From NCBI GenBank assembly GCA_036703255.1, contig DATNPL010000015.1:12660-76659 (forward strand): a DNA stretch of 64,000 nt, written 5' to 3'. Under the pieces are notes generated by a model. That model saw nothing but the letters and a program-made list of their open reading frames with translations. It was not told the origin of the DNA and made no database searches. The stretch is from Drouetiella sp036703255 (GTDB lineage: Bacteria; Cyanobacteriota; Cyanobacteriia; Elainellales; Elainellaceae). This document shows positions 28,878 through 37,706 of this stretch, piece by piece. Numbering within the stretch: the stretch's first letter is position 1; each line of letters starts with the position of its first letter. The position numbers were made by a program, and so were the translations under genes.

Positions 28878-29292
28878 TTAATAATTTACGAGAGGAATGT
28901 TGCAGGCTGAAGCTAATTTGAGGCTCACTTCCTGAAACGCTGAAGGGTAAATCGTCACAGAATCAGTCCTAGAGCCAGGAAAATTTGGTTTCTCAGCCTT
29001 AGGGCTTGATTCAAGATTTGCAAGTTGTGCTTCAGGCGCTGCCCAGGCACTGCTGCGAGGTGGCAATTGATACATAGCGATCGGATGCACCATTCAGACA
29101 GAGCGGCAGTACTTGAATGAACTGAATGAGGTCATTCAAGCATTCGTAGGGTCTGCCAACAAACCAACTGTTCTCGATCCAGTAGAACAAGCGCTCATCT
29201 GCCTGCATCACTTTCAGGTCACAGCCTTTAGCTTGAGCAAGACTAGTCGCAGTTGCGAGGCTCTCGGACAGCACAGCGTTGGGAATCAGCAT
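28878..29292 (-). pseudogene. Small ORF pair, possibly one frameshifted gene
   Basis: An 86-aa frame (29032-29292) reads MLIPNAVLSESLATATSLAQ and contains a protein-like stretch ending FIQVLP. A second frame (28878-29093) overlaps its end and continues for 71 aa. The two may be one small gene broken by a frameshift, or the first alone may be real. The family is not recognised and the call is weak. Confidence 0.35.
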
Positions 29293-29835
29293 AATAAATT
29301 TGCCTATTCGGATACATCAATATCTTCTATATCTCTCGAAAAACCCTGAATTTCTAAGGTTCTTTTAAGGTTGTTTCTCCGTATATTTAGCAGTCTATTT
29401 ACGAAAATTTTTCAGCTTCTCTGGACAACTTACTGAGAACTTTATGGGCGTTTTCCGCACTTTTACTGTTTACATTTCCTCTCTTTTGCCAGTCTATATC
29501 AATTTTTGAAACACTTCTTAAATTTGAATGACTTTTTGCATCAAAGACTAAACCTTTAAAAAGTTTTCTCTTGCCAGGGTTAAGTCTTCTATCGCTTCAG
29601 GTTGGGCTTTTTGCCGATCGCTCAGCCAATGCGTTACAAACGTTAAAGGATAGGGTTCATGTATCTTAATTTCCGCATATCGATGGAACCACGGAGTCTA
29701 TAGATAGAACCACGGAGGGGATATTACGACCGAAGCTGCCCTCAACTTTACAGTTCGCAATGTCTAGACTCATGTCATCATTTACCCAATCTTTCTGATT
29801 TGCCCCTCGCCCCCCTCGTCCATGCCCTTGAATCT
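29293..29835. other. AT-rich intergenic region upstream of nurA
   Basis: The region carries the duplicated GAACCACGGAG (29686-29696 and 29707-29717). No other repeat, RNA gene or ORF of note is seen. Confidence 0.5.
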
Positions 29836-31005
29836 ATGCCACTGAAGCCGTCTCAAATTCATGACCTGCTGACTGCCAAACGCGAAGATTTCACTGCCTT
29901 TAATCAAGAAACCTGGCAGCAGATTCAAACCTATCGATCGCAGCTAGCCCACCTTTGTGCCGCTGGAGAACCTGAGCTGCAAGCTTTGCTCAAAACCCAC
30001 AGTGCCGAGGTGGGGGCGCGGTTGCTAGAGCCGTTAGACCTAGCCCAGCAGGGGGTAATGGCCTGCAAGCTGACGTGGCAGAGCCGTGAGCAGAGCTTAG
30101 TCTGGGTGCGCGATCGCCTGACGGGCATCAAAACCTTTGCGGTAGATGGTTCGCAAATCTATCCCGGCAAGGATCTGTCGATTCCGGTGGCTTTGGTGCA
30201 AATCGGCTGGTTTGAGAATCCGCACCTGCCTACGGGTGGCTATGAAAAAGATGTGGCGCTGGATATCATGACCCCCAGCGACTTGAAGGCAGGCAATAGC
30301 GGCCAACCTGTCGATCGCAGAGTGAATATGCGCCGCTTTCAAATGGAGACAGAGCGGCTGATTGATTACATGGCCTCTCATGAAGGCGATCAGTCTTGTC
30401 TGGTATTTCTAGACGGCTCTCTGGTAGCTACCTTTGCTGAAGCCTTTGAGCTAGAGAGTCGTCAATTTTACGTGGCTTGCTTGCTTGAGCTACTGCGCGC
30501 CAGTCAGCAATATCGTGTACCGCTGGTTGCCTATATTGACACGTCCTATGCTCAAGACTTGAAGGGGATGCTGCAAAAGCTGTTTCACTTGCCCAATGCG
30601 CCTGCTGTACATGATGCGCAGTTGCTCAATACCTTTATGCAGTGGGGCGATCGCACGCCTTTGTTTCTCTGTGATCGATCGGGCATTTTGGCAGATTACA
30701 AAGATCAGCGGCAGCAAATCGCCTTTACCTACCTAAAGACTACGCGAGAGAACTACCCGGCGCGAATTGAAATGCCGCTGTGGATGTATGAGGAAGGGTT
30801 GACCGATCGCATCATGGACTGGGTAAGGGGTGAAGTGATCATTGGCAGTGGCTATCCGTACGTGATTGAAACGGCCGATCAGACGGCGGTTTTACAAGCC
30901 GAAGATCGTCAGGCTTTTTTCCGAATTTTGCAAACCTGGGCAGAGCAGGAAGATTTGAATCTACGCTTTTCTCGCAAGATGGTGAGCAAAGTGCGGCGAC
31001 GGTAG
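29836..31005 (+). CDS. nurA: NurA-domain nuclease
   Basis: The about 389-aa protein carries the NurA domain, with acidic catalytic-type motifs FAVDGSQIYPGKD and VFLDGSLVATF and a later acidic motif LVAYIDTS. NurA family proteins are 5'-3' exonucleases and usually partner HerA helicases in end resection. An in-frame TTG at 29800 would add 12 residues. The ATG at 29836 (MPLKPSQIHDLL) is preferred because the upstream extension is low-complexity. The herA partner is not adjacent. Confidence 0.85.
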   Translation: MPLKPSQIHDLLTAKREDFTAFNQETWQQIQTYRSQLAHLCAAGEPELQALLKTHSAEVGARLLEPLDLAQQGVMACKLTWQSREQSLVWVRDRLTGIKTFAVDGSQIYPGKDLSIPVALVQIGWFENPHLPTGGYEKDVALDIMTPSDLKAGNSGQPVDRRVNMRRFQMETERLIDYMASHEGDQSCLVFLDGSLVATFAEAFELESRQFYVACLLELLRASQQYRVPLVAYIDTSYAQDLKGMLQKLFHLPNAPAVHDAQLLNTFMQWGDRTPLFLCDRSGILADYKDQRQQIAFTYLKTTRENYPARIEMPLWMYEEGLTDRIMDWVRGEVIIGSGYPYVIETADQTAVLQAEDRQAFFRILQTWAEQEDLNLRFSRKMVSKVRRR

Positions 31006-31089
31006 TCCTGTTCGATCGTGTTGACCCTGACTCACGCGATCGGCCGATCGGTGTTACGATGCTGGCGTTGTATGTAAGGTGCTCGAACC

Positions 31090-31548
31090 ATGACCTACAC
31101 TCCAGAAGAATCTGCTGCGGTGCTTAAAGCAGTGACCCTAAGCGGTGTGGCGATCGCAATGTCAGACCTTGGCATTATCTCAACGGCGATCGAAGCGACG
31201 GCTTTGGCGCAAGAGGTGGCGGGAGCGGCGAAGAAATATCCCAACAACTCCATCATTCAGAGCGTGTTTTCTGACGAGTCTCTCAAGAAGCTACACCTAG
31301 ATACACCCAAAGACATTACGCCTGAGAATGCTTTGGATCAGGCGATCGGAGCAGTGAATGCGGCTGTGGCTGTGCTGACTCCCACGGCTACGCCAGAAGA
31401 GTTGGCGGAATATAAGCAGTTTATTTACGCAGCTGCCGATCATGTCGCCAATGCGGCAGGCAGCGGTTTGTTCGGGTCGGGTTCACCTAAAGTAAGCGAC
31501 AAAGAGATGGTGGCACTGACCAAGCTAAAAGCTGCTCTGAGTATTTAA
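31090..31548 (+). CDS. Hypothetical alanine-rich helical protein
   Basis: The 152-aa product is rich in Ala and predicted helices (EAVAGAAKKYP-like segments) without a known catalytic motif. It follows nurA by 84 bp and ends at a strong terminator. Similar proteins occur in cyanobacteria without assigned function. Confidence 0.65.
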   Translation: MTYTPEESAAVLKAVTLSGVAIAMSDLGIISTAIEATALAQEVAGAAKKYPNNSIIQSVFSDESLKKLHLDTPKDITPENALDQAIGAVNAAVAVLTPTATPEELAEYKQFIYAAADHVANAAGSGLFGSGSPKVSDKEMVALTKLKAALSI

Positions 31549-31560
31549 GAGTTCCTGAAA

Positions 31561-31605
31561 GCCTCGCGTGGAGACCTCCTTCGAGATCTCCACGCGAGGC
31601 TTTTT
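31561..31605 (+). terminator. Intrinsic terminator
   Basis: A perfect 14-bp stem (31561-31574 with 31587-31600) followed by TTTTT at 31601-31605 lies 12 bp after the stop of the preceding gene. Confidence 0.9.
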
Positions 31606-31681
31606 GTAGGTTTGAGTTGAAGGTGACTGGGCGATCGCTCTAGCGGTTTCTACATTTCCGCAAGCCGTCGCTCGGCTTTGA

Positions 31682-31731
31682 TTCGTGACAATTGTCATGC
31701 TCAATTCGTGACAACTGTGCGATGTGCGAAC
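31682..31731. repeat. TnsB-site-like direct repeats outside the CAST
   Basis: TTCGTGACAA occurs at 31682-31691 and 31705-31714, followed by GTGCGAAC at 31724-31731. The motifs resemble CAST end sites in style, but lie about 490 bp outside the element. They could be relics of an older insertion. No terminal inverted repeat is found with them. Confidence 0.35.
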
Positions 31732-31809
31732 TCTAGCACTCCCAGTATTGTTAAGTACATAAGGACAACGTCCTAAAGCAAACAGCTCAACAAACAGGAG
31801 ATTTTAACC

Positions 31810-31977
31810 ATGTCTACTCAATCCAACAAAGAAATCAAGCCTCAAGTTTCTGCTCAAGTTGAGATGCTCAGTGATGACGAACTAGAGACTATTTCGGGTG
31901 GCGCAGTCGTTATCGGAAACGGCGGATTTGATACCGCCCTCACACCAATTCGACGCAGAGTATTGATAACTAACTAA
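31810..31977 (+). CDS. Small double-glycine leader peptide (candidate secreted peptide)
   Basis: A 55-aa ORF with a strong AGGAG site 10 nt upstream begins MSTQSNKEIKPQVSAQ. It contains the double-glycine leader motif EMLSDDELETISGG, which ends at residue 31. The predicted mature part is 24 aa, AVVIGNGGFDTALTPIRRRV plus ITN-type tail, without Cys. Such leaders are cut by the peptidase domain of ABC exporters. No exporter or modifying enzyme is encoded nearby. The function (bacteriocin-like or signalling) is inference. Confidence 0.65.
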   Translation: MSTQSNKEIKPQVSAQVEMLSDDELETISGGAVVIGNGGFDTALTPIRRRVLITN

Positions 31978-32006
31978 CCCTAATACCTCTATTCCTATGC
32001 ATCCTT

Positions 32007-32039
32007 AAAGCCCCTTCAGAATGACCTGTAAGGGGCTTT
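32007..32039 (+). terminator. Hairpin after leader-peptide gene
   Basis: AAAGCCCCTT (32007-32016) pairs perfectly with AAGGGGCTTT (32030-32039), 30 bp beyond the peptide stop. The following T tract is weak. Confidence 0.7.
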
Positions 32040-32209
32040 GAGTAGCAAACTGCTATTCTTAAATTATTCATCCCTCTACGTAAGCCTCTATAGAAGAATG
32101 AATAATTCTGCTTACCGTGAAATCAAGCATAAATACTCATCATTTTCAAGGTGAGTCAGTCTATTTTTTTATCGATTTCAGTCATTGCTAACCGATCAAT
32201 TTCTGAAAC

Positions 32210-32214
32210 CTATG
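32210..32214. repeat. CAST target-site duplication, left copy
   Basis: CTATG directly precedes the terminal TGTACG. The same five bases follow the right end at 52826-52830. A 5-bp duplication is typical for Tn7-like transposition. Confidence 0.92.
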
Positions 32215-32419
32215 TGTACGTTCGCACACTGGATGTCGCGATTGATTAATCCACTTCGCACCAGCCGGAAGGCTAGAAGCCTTATTTACTAGGCAGTTTA
32301 GAGGATTTTAATTGAGAAAGCGACATTTACCTATTTTCGCACGTTGAGCGTCGCAAAGTTAATCTCGCACGTTCTGTGTCGTTTTTTCTTGAAAAAACCC
32401 TTCGCACATTCTGTGTCGT
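32215..32419 (+). repeat. tnsB-side transposon end with four TnsB-type sites
   Basis: Four direct sites share the pattern (T/C)TCGCAC(A/G)(C/T)T...TGTCG: 32221-32239, 32336-32354, 32364-32382 and 32401-32419. The outermost follows the terminal TGTACG. These are the expected binding sites of the transposase. Confidence 0.88.
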
Positions 32420-32737
32420 TTTTTCTTGTGAGGCTAGGTTTAATGGAAACAACTGCTTGCTCGAATGATAAGGCGATCATTCAGAATCGCTTTGCTTATT
32501 GAGTGCCGTTTTCCTAAGAGTGATCATCTTCTCAGCATCTTATAATGCACAGATATGTCGCCATTCAGCATATTTATATAAAACTTAATATTACGAAAGG
32601 AGTGCGAGTAAACAGAGATTATTATTTATCACTTCTGTGCAAACTTCTCGCGCTCGCAAGTTCCATGTCGTAATTTATGGCTTTTTTGAGACGTTGATGG
32701 TACATTTCTACCATTCCGGTAGATTTGGCATTCACCT
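32420..32737. other. tnsB leader and promoter region
   Basis: This AT-rich 318-bp region lies between the transposon end and tnsB. Apart from the TnsB-like site at 32652 it shows TATAAT at 32540-32545 as a possible -10 element. No gene is seen. Confidence 0.45.
32652..32670 (+). promoter_or_regulatory. Fifth TnsB-like site upstream of tnsB
   Basis: CTCGCAAGTTCCATGTCGT matches the end site at 32364-32382 at 16 of 19 positions and lies 67 bp upstream of the tnsB start. This suggests autoregulation by TnsB. Confidence 0.6.
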
Positions 32738-34600
32738 ATGAACGAGCGCCAGGATGAGTCTTTAGAGGCTGCTTCAGAAATTTCTGATGAGATAGTTTTG
32801 AGCGATCGTGCTTTCGACACCGACCCATCTAAAATCCTGATCGGAGCGTCAGACCCACAGAAACTGCGCTTTCGTCTTATAGAGTGGTTATCTGAATCTC
32901 CTAATCGCAAAGTGAAAGCTGAGCGGAAACAGGCGATCATCAAAACCCTAGATGTATCGACTCGGCAGGTTGAGCGACTGCTCAATCAATATTACGAGGA
33001 TAAGCTGCGCGAAACCGCAGGGACTGAGCGTTCTGACAAAGGGGATCATCGCATTGACGACTATTGGCAAGACTATATTCGAGAAGTTTACGAGAAAAGC
33101 CTGAAGGACAAGCACCCGCTCAAGCCTGCTGATGTGGTGCGCGAAGTCCAGCGCCATGCGGTGATTGATCTGCGTCATGAAGAAGGCGATTGGCCCCACC
33201 CGGCAACCGTTTACCGAATTTTGAAACCCCTGGTCGAGCGCCACAAACGGAAACAAAAAATCCGCAATCCGGGGTCGGGTTCTTGGATGGCAGTCGAAAC
33301 GCGGGACGGAAAATTACTCAAAGCTGACTACAGCAATCAAATCGTTCAGTGTGATCACACTAAGCTCGATATTCGGATTATTGACAAGGAGGGCAAGCTC
33401 CTGAACTGGAGACCCTGGCTCACCACAATTGTTGACACCTTCTCTAGTTGCCTAATTGGCTACCATCTGTGGCATAAACAGCCCGGATCTCATGAAGTTG
33501 CCCTCACTCTGAGACATGCGATATTGCCTAAGCAGTATCCAGCAGAATATGAACTGAAGAAACCTTGGGATATCTATGGCGCGCCACTACAGTACTTCTT
33601 TACCGATGGCGGCAAGGATTTAAGTAAGTCAAAACTCATCAAAGCGATAGGTAAAAAGTTGGGTTTCCAGTGTGAACTGCGCGATCGTCCCATTCAAGGC
33701 GGTATTGTCGAACGGCTTTTCAAAACTATAAACACTGAAGTCTTAGCTGCCCTTCCAGGTTATATCTCGAAAGAAGAAGGAGGCGCAGAACGGGCTGAAA
33801 AGGAAGCCTGCTTTACCCTTGAGGATATCGACAAGATTCTAGCAGGTTACTTTTGCGACGATTACAACCATAAGCCCTATCCCAAAGATCCGCGTGATAC
33901 ACGCTTCGAGCGATGGTTTAGAGGCATGGGAAATAAGCTGCCTGAGCCGTTAAATGAGCGTGACTTAGATATTTGCTTGATGAAAGAGGAGCAACGGTTT
34001 GTTCAGGCGTATGGATCTGTTTACTTTGAAAACCTGACCTACCGTTGTGAAGAGTTACGATCGCTAAAGGGTGAACCCGTCACATTGACCTACGACCCAG
34101 ACCATGTTCTGACACTATATATTTATCGCCAATCTACAGGCGATGAGGTAAGGGAATTTATTGGCTATGCTCATGCGATCAACATGGATAATCAAGATTG
34201 GAGCTTGGATGAGCTAAAGCAATTCAACAAAGTACGGAATACAGCTAAACGTGATCACTCGAATTATGATGCGCTCTTAGCCTTAAATCAACGAGAAAAG
34301 CTTGCAGAACAACGGAAGCAAGAGAAAAAAGAACGGCAACGCTCAGAGCAAAAGAAATTGCGAGGAAAGAGTAAGCAGAACTCAAACGTGGTGGAATTGC
34401 GGAAAGAGCGAGCAGGTAAATCTGCTGGCAGTGCCGAGCCAATAGAACTCTTACCGGAAAGAGCTTTGCCCGAAATGTCGGAGCCGCAGACGCCTGCCCC
34501 CCCTTCACAAACCCCTGAACCTGCTGCTTCTAAACCTCCAACCGAAGAGCGACACAGGCTTATCATTCCGAAAAACCAAACGCTGAAAAGGATCTGGTGA
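32738..34600 (+). CDS. tnsB: TnsB transposase (DDE)
   Basis: TnsB binds the transposon ends and catalyses strand transfer. The 620-aa protein has N-terminal DNA-binding helices (residues about 40-180). The retroviral-integrase-like core has D206 (VQCDHTKLD), D290 (YFFTDGG) and E325 (GGIVERL), with exact D-35-E spacing. A beta-barrel and a long basic coiled region (about 500-550) follow. The proline-rich C-terminal tail ends KNQTLKRIW, the position where other type V-K TnsB proteins contact TnsC. It is the first gene of tnsB-tnsC-tniQ, 3 bp ahead of tnsC. Confidence 0.95.
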   Translation: MNERQDESLEAASEISDEIVLSDRAFDTDPSKILIGASDPQKLRFRLIEWLSESPNRKVKAERKQAIIKTLDVSTRQVERLLNQYYEDKLRETAGTERSDKGDHRIDDYWQDYIREVYEKSLKDKHPLKPADVVREVQRHAVIDLRHEEGDWPHPATVYRILKPLVERHKRKQKIRNPGSGSWMAVETRDGKLLKADYSNQIVQCDHTKLDIRIIDKEGKLLNWRPWLTTIVDTFSSCLIGYHLWHKQPGSHEVALTLRHAILPKQYPAEYELKKPWDIYGAPLQYFFTDGGKDLSKSKLIKAIGKKLGFQCELRDRPIQGGIVERLFKTINTEVLAALPGYISKEEGGAERAEKEACFTLEDIDKILAGYFCDDYNHKPYPKDPRDTRFERWFRGMGNKLPEPLNERDLDICLMKEEQRFVQAYGSVYFENLTYRCEELRSLKGEPVTLTYDPDHVLTLYIYRQSTGDEVREFIGYAHAINMDNQDWSLDELKQFNKVRNTAKRDHSNYDALLALNQREKLAEQRKQEKKERQRSEQKKLRGKSKQNSNVVELRKERAGKSAGSAEPIELLPERALPEMSEPQTPAPPSQTPEPAASKPPTEERHRLIIPKNQTLKRIW

Positions 34601-34603
34601 GGT

Positions 34604-35449
34604 ATGGCACAATCACAACTGGCAACCCAGGTTCCGGTGGAGGTTCTGGCTCCTCAACTTAATCTGACTGATGTGCTGGCTAAAATGGTTGCGATCGAGG
34701 AGCTATTCGAAACTGCGTTTATCCCAACCGATCGCGCCTCTCAATGTTTCAGATGGTTGGATGAACTGCGCCTGCTCAAGCAGTGCGGTCGAGTGATTGG
34801 CGTGAGCGAAGTTGGTAAGAGCCGAACAGCAAAGCATTATCGTGAAGATAATCCGAAGCGAGTAGCTTATGTCAAAGCTTGGACAAACTCAAGTTCCAAA
34901 CGTCTGTTTACACAAATTCTCAAAGAGATTAAACACGCTGCGCCTAACGGCAGGCACAAGGATTTGCGTTCTAGATTGGCGGGAAGTCTCGAACCGTTTG
35001 GCATTGAGCTGGTTATTGTTGACAATGCTAATAATCTGCAACGAGAAGCGTTACTTGACCTGAAGCAATTGTTTGAGGAGTCTAAGGTCTCTATTGCCCT
35101 GGTTGGAGGGCATGAGCTGGACACTATGTTAGATGATTTTGACTTGCTGACTTGCTTTCCCAACTTATTTGAATTTGCGCGACTGGACTGCGAGGACTTT
35201 GAGAAAACGTTGAAGACAATTGAACTGGACATCCTAGCACTGCCAGAGGCATCGAACTTAACAGAAGGCAAAATCTTCGAGATTTTGGCAAGCGCTACAG
35301 AAGCTCGAATGGGAATGCTGATTAAGATTCTGACAAAGGCGATTTTGCGTTCGCTCAATAAGGGTTCTGGCAAAGTGGATGCCGGAGCTTTAGAAGCTAT
35401 TGCCAATCGATACGGTAAAAAATATAAACCTCCGACGGCGAAAAAATAA
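34604..35449 (+). CDS. tnsC: TnsC AAA+ ATPase
   Basis: TnsC forms ATP-dependent filaments on DNA and links the target complex (Cas12k-TniQ) to TnsB. The 281-aa protein has a Walker A GVSEVGKS (residues 66-73) and a Walker B VIVDN ending at D140-N141. The usual catalytic glutamate after the aspartate is replaced by asparagine. The length matches type V-K TnsC (about 275 aa). It is translationally close to tnsB (3-bp gap). Confidence 0.93.
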   Translation: MAQSQLATQVPVEVLAPQLNLTDVLAKMVAIEELFETAFIPTDRASQCFRWLDELRLLKQCGRVIGVSEVGKSRTAKHYREDNPKRVAYVKAWTNSSSKRLFTQILKEIKHAAPNGRHKDLRSRLAGSLEPFGIELVIVDNANNLQREALLDLKQLFEESKVSIALVGGHELDTMLDDFDLLTCFPNLFEFARLDCEDFEKTLKTIELDILALPEASNLTEGKIFEILASATEARMGMLIKILTKAILRSLNKGSGKVDAGALEAIANRYGKKYKPPTAKK

Positions 35450-35506
35450 AAGTTAGCAATCGAGCCACTGGACTCTGGTTAAGAATAGTTTGTTAAGGAA
35501 ACCAGA

Positions 35507-36031
35507 ATGTTTGAAGCTGATGACGATCAACTCAGATTAGGCTGTGTTGAGGCTTACGACGGGGAGAGCATCAGCCATTACTTAGGGCGTCTACGACGAA
35601 TCAAAGCCAATAGCCTGCCTTCCGCTTATTCGCTGGGACAATTAGTTGGACTGGGGGGTACGTTGGCAAGATGGGAGAATCTTCGCTTCAATCCATTTCC
35701 CTCTGATGCGGAGCTGGAAACGTTAGGAAAGCTAATGCAAGTCGCTCCGGTCAAGCTTGCTCAGATGTTGCCCTTGAAAGGGGTAACTCATCAACCAGCC
35801 CCGATCAAACTTTGTGGCGCTTGTTATGCAGAAACACCATGTCATCGAATTGGATGGCAGGCTAAATCAAAACAAGAGACGCTTGGTTGCAATCGGCATC
35901 AACTCCGCCTTCTCTCAAAGTGTCCCCAGTGTAAACGCCCATTCCCAATCCCCTCCTTGTGGAAAGAGGGAAGTTGTAACAATTGCTCTCTGCCCTTTGC
36001 CAAAATGTTAAGGTTTCAAAAAGCGCTTTGA
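35507..36031 (+). CDS. tniQ: TniQ target-selection protein (short type V-K form)
   Basis: The 174-aa protein is the compact TniQ of type V-K elements. The N-terminal part has the SISHYLGRLRRI motif. The C-terminal half is a zinc-finger region with C103, C106, C112/H113, C128, H131, C139, C142, C157 and C160. TniQ caps TnsC filaments and bridges to Cas12k and the tracrRNA. It ends 22 bp from the converging XRE gene. Confidence 0.93.
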   Translation: MFEADDDQLRLGCVEAYDGESISHYLGRLRRIKANSLPSAYSLGQLVGLGGTLARWENLRFNPFPSDAELETLGKLMQVAPVKLAQMLPLKGVTHQPAPIKLCGACYAETPCHRIGWQAKSKQETLGCNRHQLRLLSKCPQCKRPFPIPSLWKEGSCNNCSLPFAKMLRFQKAL

Positions 36032-36052
36032 CCATACAGAAGAAATTTTTGG

Positions 36053-36523
36053 TCATGGCTGCACTGAATTCTTCTTAAGAGACTGACCACAGTAAGGACA
36101 AAACCTGAATTCAAAAGAGGTAATCGGCTTCTCGCAGCTCATACAACGATCGCGCAGAGCATCTCCACAAGCAAAGCAGTATTTGGCGCGAACATGAGTC
36201 CACAACACATCAGGAAGGGTTCCGGGAGTCCAGCAACGAGGGCAAATCTTGAGGGCAGTGATCGCGGGAACAGAAACCCCCTTGGTTGTGGCATCCAGGT
36301 AATCCACAGGAATGCTCAAAGCACGGGCTAAACCTTCTTTGGGTTTGCGATTGAGGCGGCTTGTCTGCCCTCGCTCAATTTTCCCTACACTTTGTAGATG
36401 CAGCCCTGCTTTTTCAGCTAGTTCTTTCTGGCTCAAACTCAGCTCAGTTCGGACTCGCCGGACATAGGCAGCCAGGGTTTCATCGGGGGTTGGAGCCAGA
36501 TTTGGTTCTGAAAGGTACATCAA
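36053..36523 (-). CDS. XRE-family regulator with C-terminal zinc ribbons
   Basis: The 156-aa protein has a helix-turn-helix (residues about 15-75: VRRVRTELSLSQKELAEKAG, SVGKIERGQTSR). A double zinc ribbon follows, with ICPRCW, YCFACGD, RCMSCEK and FCPYCG. It is divergent from the recombinase gene, 78 bp apart, and may control it. CAST elements commonly carry small repressors of cas12k, but this one sits beside tniQ and the recombinase, so its target is uncertain. Confidence 0.78.
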   Translation of the reverse strand: MMYLSEPNLAPTPDETLAAYVRRVRTELSLSQKELAEKAGLHLQSVGKIERGQTSRLNRKPKEGLARALSIPVDYLDATTKGVSVPAITALKICPRCWTPGTLPDVLWTHVRAKYCFACGDALRDRCMSCEKPITSFEFRFCPYCGQSLKKNSVQP

Positions 36524-36601
36524 AGTATATCTGTAAGTATTGAAAATAAAGCTAGATCTAACTGTAAATTTAGCCCTGATTTTAGATGAGCAGAACCCAA
36601 A

Positions 36602-37492
36602 ATGACAACCTCACTTGCTGCTGTGGTAACGGAGTTTTTACAGCGATCGGGGCTGGCTCGCAGTACCTTGAAATCCTATGAATCAACGTTGATGCCGTTC
36701 TTGCAGGAGTATGGGCGATTTCCGATCGAAATTTTGACTCGACAGAACTTACAAGAATATCTGGACAGCCTGACAAGTCTTGCTTACACGACTCATCACA
36801 GGCATCAGTCCATCATCCAGGCAGTGTTTAATTTTGCGGTAGAGCAGGGCTACATCAAAGCTAACCCGATTGCCCGATTAAAGCGGCGGAAGCCCGATCG
36901 GGAGAAAGGTGAACATGGAACGGATGAACTAATTCGCTATCTTACGCCTGCACAACTTTCAAGTTTGTATCAGGTTGTTGCTTCAGATGTCCGCATGAAG
37001 GCTTTAGTTTGCCTACTACACCGCACTGGAGCCAGGATTGCGGAGATATTAGCGCTGGATTTGAAGCATGTTGATTTGACGCAGCGGAAGTTCCAGGTGA
37101 TCGGCAAAGGGAACAGGCGACGCTGGTGCTTTTACAGCGAAGATGCGGCTGAAGCATTAGAACATTATGTGAAGTACTACAGACACGCTGGTTGTCTAGC
37201 TCTATTTACGGCGCAGCAACCCTTTAGTCTGGAGATAAGCCGTCTAAGTTATCGCACTGTTCACCAGGGCTGGACTGAGTTAATTGCCCAAAGTCCAGCT
37301 CTGGCAGGCGCTCGCATTCATGATTTGCGCCATACGTTTGCCACGGAGCGAGTGGGATTAATGGGAATTGAGGAACTGAGGGCGTTGATGGGACACCAAA
37401 ACATTCAGACCACCTTACGCTACCAAAAGGTCACTTCTCAGAGAGCAGAAATAGTCGCACAAAAGGCTTTTAGTTTGCTGCCCAAAAGCTAG
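36602..37492 (+). CDS. Tyrosine recombinase (XerC/D-like)
   Basis: The 296-aa protein has a core-binding domain (residues about 5-95) and a catalytic domain with the complete set R145 (TGARIAEIL), K169, H240 and R243 (HDLRH), H265 (GHQN) and Y274 (LRYQKV). It is therefore predicted to be active. It may act on the element itself, for example resolving cointegrates that type V-K transposition generates without TnsA, or it may be captured cargo. TAGATCTA palindromes flank the gene. Confidence 0.88.
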   Translation: MTTSLAAVVTEFLQRSGLARSTLKSYESTLMPFLQEYGRFPIEILTRQNLQEYLDSLTSLAYTTHHRHQSIIQAVFNFAVEQGYIKANPIARLKRRKPDREKGEHGTDELIRYLTPAQLSSLYQVVASDVRMKALVCLLHRTGARIAEILALDLKHVDLTQRKFQVIGKGNRRRWCFYSEDAAEALEHYVKYYRHAGCLALFTAQQPFSLEISRLSYRTVHQGWTELIAQSPALAGARIHDLRHTFATERVGLMGIEELRALMGHQNIQTTLRYQKVTSQRAEIVAQKAFSLLPKS

Positions 37493-37561
37493 CTTAGATC
37501 TAGATAAAAGTAGAGTTGATTTTGGTGGTTGGAGATAGCTTTTCTTTTCTGATTTTTCCTT

Positions 37562-37592
37562 TGATGCAGAGTATAGCCTGTACTCTGCATCA
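37562..37592. terminator. Hairpin between recombinase and PIN gene
   Basis: TGATGCAGAGTA (37562-37573) pairs perfectly with TACTCTGCATCA (37581-37592) around a 7-nt loop, between converging genes. There is no strong T tract, so the terminator role is tentative. Confidence 0.5.
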
Positions 37593-37706
37593 GCAAACTG
37601 AGAGTAAGAGCATCCAGCTTTCTTCTCTTTCCCTTTTTGGTCTTGCCTACAGTCAGAGGGAAGAGCGCGGTTGCTCTAGCATGACTGATTGCTTATAGTA
37701 AGCCAG

